From assembly GCF_040732315.1 (NCBI RefSeq), contig NZ_CP160388.1, positions 2,260,494-2,324,493 on the forward strand: DNA of 64,000 bases. Reading direction: 5' to 3'. The translations under genes and the position numbers were made by a program. The stretch is from Oryzisolibacter sp. LB2S (GTDB lineage: Bacteria; Pseudomonadota; Gammaproteobacteria; Burkholderiales; Burkholderiaceae_C). Each line of letters opens with the position of its first letter. Positions within the stretch are counted from its first letter, which is position 1. Positions 60,565-64,000 of this stretch are shown one piece after another. The notes under the pieces were generated by a model. The model worked only from the letters and a program-made list of their open reading frames with translations. It searched no databases and was not told the DNA's origin.

Positions 60565-60924
60565 ATGGACATGCTGCGAACCTCCCATCTCCTGCGCTGG
60601 TGGGTCGTCGCGTGCTTCGTGGCCAGCCTGGGCGCGGCGCTGGTGACCTCCCTGGCACAGCCGCGCAGCATGGAGCTGGTGTGCTCGGGCGTCCATGGCA
60701 CCACCATGGTGGTGCATGCCAGCACCGGCAATCCCGTGCTCGACCAACTGGGTGCGGACTGCGCACTCTGCCTGCTGGGCAGCGCGCCACCGCCGCCCCT
60801 GGCGCAGGCGCGGGCGGGCCTTCCGGCACCTCATCTGCTTCCTGCGCCGCCGTCCCTGGCGCTGGCGCCCTCCCCCACGGCCGCGCCGCCGCCGGCGCGC
60901 GGCCCACCACCGATTTCCGTTTAA
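60565..60924 (+). CDS. DUF2946-like small protein upstream of nosZ
   Basis: 119-residue protein. An N-terminal membrane/signal segment (LLRWWVVACFVASLGAALVT) is followed by a region with LGADCALCLLGSAPP, a Cys-x-x-Cys of the DUF2946 type, and a C-terminal Pro/Ala-rich tail. DUF2946 proteins are often near copper-related genes, so a role in copper handling for NosZ is possible but unproven. The ATG at 60565 is chosen. It sits 21 nt before nosZ and likely shares its transcript. Confidence 0.65.
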   Translation: MDMLRTSHLLRWWVVACFVASLGAALVTSLAQPRSMELVCSGVHGTTMVVHASTGNPVLDQLGADCALCLLGSAPPPPLAQARAGLPAPHLLPAPPSLALAPSPTAAPPPARGPPPISV

Positions 60925-60945
60925 CACACCCTGAAAGAGGACCTC

Positions 60946-62874
60946 ATGAGCAAGAAAGTAGACCTGGGCAATGAGACCGTCGGCATGGGCCGTCGCCGTT
61001 TCATCAACACGGCCGCCCTGGCCGGCCTGACCGTGGGCGTTGCCGCTTGCAACGACAAGCCGGCGGCCGCTCCCGCGGCCCCCAGCGCCCCGGCCCCGGC
61101 CGCCGACCATGCGGGCGGCGCGGCCGCCGGCATTCACCTCAAGCCGGGCGAGCTCGACACCTACTACGGCCTCTGGAGCGGCGGTCACAACGGTGACGTG
61201 CGCGTGCTGGGCCTGCCCTCGGGCCGTGAGATCCACCGCATCCCCTGCTTCGTGCCCGACGCGCTCGTGGGCTGGGGCATTACGAACGAATCCAAGGCCG
61301 TCATGGGCACCAAGGCCGACGGTAGCCTGCGCTACACGGTGGCCGACACGCACCACCTGCACGCCTCGTACAAGGACGGCAACTACGACGGTCGCTACGC
61401 CTGGGTCAACGACAAGATCAACGCACGCATCGCGCGCATCCGTCTGGACTACATGGTCTGCGACAAGATCACCGACCTGCCCAACGTGCAGGGCTTCCAC
61501 GGCATCTTCCCGGACAAGGCCGACCCGGTCGATCCCGCGATCAACTACACCACGCGCGTGTTCTGCGGTGGCGAGTTCGCCATCCCCCTGCCCAACGACG
61601 GCAAGGACGTGAACGCGCCCGAGAAATACCGCTCGCTGTTCACCTGCGTCGACGCCGAGACCATGGAGGTGCGCTGGCAGGTGCTGATCGACGGCAACTG
61701 CGACCTGGTGGCCACGTCGTATGACGGAAAGCTCGCCGCCACCAACCAGTACAACACCGAGAACGGCATGCACTACGAGGACATGATGTCCGCCGAGCGC
61801 GACGCCTGCCTGTTCTTCAACGTGGCGCGCATCGAGGAGGCCGTCAAGGCCGGCAAGTTCAAGACCTATGGCAACAAGGTGCCCGTGGTCGACGGCACGC
61901 GCGAGGCCAACAAGGACGCCGCCACGGCCCTGGTGGCCTATGTCAGCGTTCCCAAGAACCCGCACGGCGTGAACGCCTCGCCCGACGGCAAGTACTTCAT
62001 CTGCGCGGGCAAGCTCTCGCCCACCACCACCACCATCGAGCTGGCCAAGGTGCTCGACTGGTTCGACGGCAAGATGGAGAAGCTCGACGACGCCATCGTC
62101 GCCGAGGTCGAGGTTGGCCTGGGCCCGCTGCACACGGCCTTCGACGGCCGCGGCAACGCCTACACCACGCTGTTCCTGGACAGCCAGATCGTCAAGTGGA
62201 ACGTGGAGAAGGCCATCGCCTTCCACAAGGGCGACAAGAACGCCAAGTACGTGGTCGACCGCATCGACGTGCACTACCAGCCCGGCCACATCAACGCCTC
62301 GCAGTCCGAAACCAAGGCTGCCGACGGCAAGTACCTGGCCGTGGGATGCAAGTTCTCCAAGGACCGCTTCCTGCCCGTGGGCCCGCTACACCCCGAGAAC
62401 GAGCAGCTGATCGACATCTCGGGCGAGAAGATGGTGCTGCTGGCCGACCACCCGGTGCGCGGCGAGCCGCACGACTTCATCATCTTCAAGCGCGACATCC
62501 TCAAGCCCAAGCAGGTCTATGACCTGGACGACTCGCCCCTGGCCATCAAGGATGCCAAGGAGTCGGGCGTCACCCGCAACGGCAAGAAGGTCACGGTCAA
62601 GCTCACCTCGCAGGCGCCGGCCTTCAGCCTGCGCGAGTTCACGGTGAAGAAGGGCGACGAGGTCACGCTGATCCTGACCAACCTGGACAAGATCGAGGAC
62701 CTGACGCACGGCTTCGCCCTGCCCAAGTACAACATCCAGTTCGTCATCAATCCGCTGGAGACCAAGTCGGTGACCTTCATCGCCGACAAGCCGGGCGTGT
62801 TCTGGGCCTACTGCTCCACGTTCTGCCACGCGCTGCACCTTGAGATGCGCACGCGCATGATCGTCGAGGCATGA
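60946..62874 (+). CDS. nosZ: Nitrous-oxide reductase
   Basis: 642-residue NosZ, which reduces N2O to N2 in the periplasm using the CuZ and CuA copper centres. The CuZ side shows VADTHHLHASYKDGNYDGRY; the CuA centre is in WAYCSTFCHALHLEMR near the C-terminus. The leader is a twin-arginine signal (MGRRRFINTAALAG), so this is a clade I NosZ, but it continues into LTVGVAACND with a lipobox Cys at residue 35 and an Ala/Pro linker. That suggests a lipid-anchored form. Ordered before nosR rather than after it. Confidence 0.97.
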   Translation: MSKKVDLGNETVGMGRRRFINTAALAGLTVGVAACNDKPAAAPAAPSAPAPAADHAGGAAAGIHLKPGELDTYYGLWSGGHNGDVRVLGLPSGREIHRIPCFVPDALVGWGITNESKAVMGTKADGSLRYTVADTHHLHASYKDGNYDGRYAWVNDKINARIARIRLDYMVCDKITDLPNVQGFHGIFPDKADPVDPAINYTTRVFCGGEFAIPLPNDGKDVNAPEKYRSLFTCVDAETMEVRWQVLIDGNCDLVATSYDGKLAATNQYNTENGMHYEDMMSAERDACLFFNVARIEEAVKAGKFKTYGNKVPVVDGTREANKDAATALVAYVSVPKNPHGVNASPDGKYFICAGKLSPTTTTIELAKVLDWFDGKMEKLDDAIVAEVEVGLGPLHTAFDGRGNAYTTLFLDSQIVKWNVEKAIAFHKGDKNAKYVVDRIDVHYQPGHINASQSETKAADGKYLAVGCKFSKDRFLPVGPLHPENEQLIDISGEKMVLLADHPVRGEPHDFIIFKRDILKPKQVYDLDDSPLAIKDAKESGVTRNGKKVTVKLTSQAPAFSLREFTVKKGDEVTLILTNLDKIEDLTHGFALPKYNIQFVINPLETKSVTFIADKPGVFWAYCSTFCHALHLEMRTRMIVEA

Positions 62875-62908
62875 GCGGGAACATCCCCCTGAGCGGCTGA
62901 CGCCGCCT

Positions 62909-62943
62909 CCCCCTTCTCTCGCGCCGCGCGCGCGGGAAGGGGG
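62909..62943 (+). promoter_or_regulatory. Strong hairpin between nosZ and nosR
   Basis: CCCCCTTC (62909-62916) pairs with GAAGGGGG (62936-62943), with a GC-rich inner part. There is no T-run, so it is more likely an mRNA-stabilising or attenuating structure than an intrinsic terminator. Confidence 0.5.
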
Positions 62944-63030
62944 ACGACGCCAGTGGCCTGGCAAAGCCAGCTCCACGGCGTCTGCTGGCATGGGGCGCGC
63001 CAGCTGTGCAGATGGCGCCCAGATTTGTAG

Positions 63031-63089
63031 CCAAATATGCCTCCATCGCTTGCCTTTCAAGCGCTAGAAGCTATTAAATTGATAGTGTA
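63031..63089 (-). repeat. Dispersed palindromic repeat directly before nosR
   Basis: Reverse orientation: AAATATGCCTCCATCGCTTG, loop CCTTT, CAAGCGCTAGAAGCTATT and AAATTGATAGTGTA. Its end touches the nosR ATG at 63090, so it replaces the normal upstream ribosome-binding region. Confidence 0.8.
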
Positions 63090-64000
63090 ATGTTGTCCCT
63101 CGGTCATCGGTTCGCAGCCTTTTGTCTTGCCCTGTTCATCGCGTTGGCCCTGCTGACGCCCCGCGCCCACGCCGGCGCCTATGAGGCGGAGCTGCCGGCC
63201 AACCTGGCGACGACACCCGACATGTGTTCGCTGCTGCCCTGCACCGAGGTGTTTCCGGGCGCCACGCATTTCTCCGAACGCAAGGGCCAGCCCCCTTACG
63301 TCGAGGCCTACGACAACGACTCGGCCGAGAAGAAGCTGCTCGGCTACGTCATGCTGTCGACCGACATCACCGACACGCCGGCCTACTCGGGCAAGCCCGT
63401 GGTCACGCTGATCGGCATGGACAAGGCCGGTCATTTCGTCGGCATCAAGGTGCTCAAGCATTCCGAGCCCATCCTGCTGCTGGGCATTCCCGAATCGGCG
63501 CTGATCAATTTCAACAACCAATACCTGGGCAAGTCGGTCACCGACACCATCGAGGTCGGGCCCTCGCGCCCCGACGAGAACGTCATCGGCGTGGACGCGA
63601 TCTCCGGCGCCACGGTGACCGTCGTCGCGCAGAACCAGGTCGTCATGGCCTCGGGCGCGGCCGTGGCGCGCCAGACCGGCATCATCGCGCCCACGGTGCG
63701 CGAGCCGGCCCGCTTTGCCGCCAGCGGCCAGGGCTACGACTGGGCCCAGCTCGTGAAGATGGGCGCGGTGCAGCAGCTGCTCGTCAAGCCCGAGCAGGTA
63801 GGCCTTCCGCGCGGCCCCGAGCCCTTCATCGAGCTGTGGTTCGGCGACCTCAACCACCCCGACCTGGGCACGAGCCTGCTGGGCAAGTACAACCATGACC
63901 GGCTGCGCGCCAGCCTCAAGGAGGGCGAGAGCGCGCTGTTCGTGATCCGCACCGCCGGACAGGAATCGTTCAAGGGCTCGGGCTTCGTGCGCGGCGGCAT
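63090..64000 (+). CDS. nosR: NosR regulatory/electron-transfer protein (3' partial)
   Basis: First about 303 residues of NosR, cut by the window end. A signal peptide (FAAFCLALFIALALLTPRAH) leads into the periplasmic FMN-binding domain, with the flavin attachment motif DAISGATVTVVAQNQVVM; the Thr is the usual FMN site. The polytopic membrane and ferredoxin-like parts lie beyond the edge. NosR is needed for nosZ expression and electron supply. The nosX-like protein 3 kb upstream is the likely flavin transferase. No Shine-Dalgarno is seen because the repeat abuts the ATG. Confidence 0.92.
   Translation, partial: MLSLGHRFAAFCLALFIALALLTPRAHAGAYEAELPANLATTPDMCSLLPCTEVFPGATHFSERKGQPPYVEAYDNDSAEKKLLGYVMLSTDITDTPAYSGKPVVTLIGMDKAGHFVGIKVLKHSEPILLLGIPESALINFNNQYLGKSVTDTIEVGPSRPDENVIGVDAISGATVTVVAQNQVVMASGAAVARQTGIIAPTVREPARFAASGQGYDWAQLVKMGAVQQLLVKPEQVGLPRGPEPFIELWFGDLNHPDLGTSLLGKYNHDRLRASLKEGESALFVIRTAGQESFKGSGFVRGG

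Noticed and set aside
60508..62289. 593-codon open frame on the minus strand opposite nosZ
   Set aside because: Shadow of nosZ with no recognisable motif; nosZ itself is certain.
62909..62943. Intrinsic terminator between nosZ and nosR
   Set aside because: The hairpin is strong but is not followed by a T-run, so termination is not supported.

Overview
This 64-kb window is a piece of a GC-rich betaproteobacterial chromosome. It most resembles a denitrifying member of the Comamonadaceae (the Acidovorax/Alicycliphilus/Diaphorobacter group). The evidence is several tripartite-tricarboxylate (Bug-type) solute receptors, an EarP/EF-P pair with Arg32, LysR-rich catabolic modules, a nitrous-oxide reductase locus, and a family of short palindromic repeats. 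Genes are dense on both strands with many stop/start overlaps. I see no rRNA, tRNA, CRISPR array, prophage or insertion sequence. Both ends cut genes: a flavoprotein at the left and nosR at the right.

Layout. 1-7 kb: flavoprotein fragment and the iron-sulfur assembly operon sufBCDSUT (minus strand), divergent from rpsU. 7-14 kb: yqeY, a GST, two regulators, a dmlR/dmlA-like pair (D-malate/tartrate), a patatin lipoprotein and a repeat-containing periplasmic protein. 13-19 kb: LysR regulator, Bug receptor, GarD-like dehydratase, aldehyde dehydrogenase and HpcH aldolase, likely a sugar-diacid pathway. 19-27 kb: methyltransferase, murI, a Bug receptor/lyase/CoA-transferase/LysR module, then earP and efp. 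27-36 kb: two-subunit sodium symporter, ppsA/ppsR, queC and a YhhQ-type transporter, SLC13 transporter. 36-45 kb: adenine deaminase, Rieske oxygenase and a BMP-type ABC importer with two tandem receptors, probably purine uptake and oxidation. 45-58 kb: diguanylate cyclase, Crp/Fnr regulator, porin, HIT protein, Bcr/CflA exporter, miaA, orphan ABC ATPase, FAD monooxygenase, acnA, H-NS, apaH. 58.8-64 kb: nosX-like apbE, cytochrome c, DUF2946-like protein, nosZ, nosR (partial).

How the genes work together. The nos genes form one functional unit: NosR is an FMN-binding electron donor, the ApbE/NosX protein would attach its flavin, the c-type cytochrome can feed electrons, and NosZ reduces N2O. 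A perfect FNR/DNR-type box lies in the divergent promoter region. A second perfect box lies near the SLC13 transporter, and a third, near-perfect one precedes a Crp/Fnr-family gene, so oxygen or nitric-oxide control appears at three loci. EarP would rhamnosylate Arg32 of the adjacent EF-P. PpsR regulates the divergent PpsA.

The most unusual signal is a family of about 50-60 nt palindromic repeats with the core ATAGCTGNCAGCGCTT - 6-7 nt - AAGCGCTGGAGGC. At least eight copies are intergenic. Several more lie in frame inside genes, clearly in acnA, miaA and earP (two copies) and the left-end flavoprotein, probably in murI and weakly in the adenine deaminase gene. They behave like the in-frame palindromic elements known from Rickettsia, and one lies directly against the nosR start codon.
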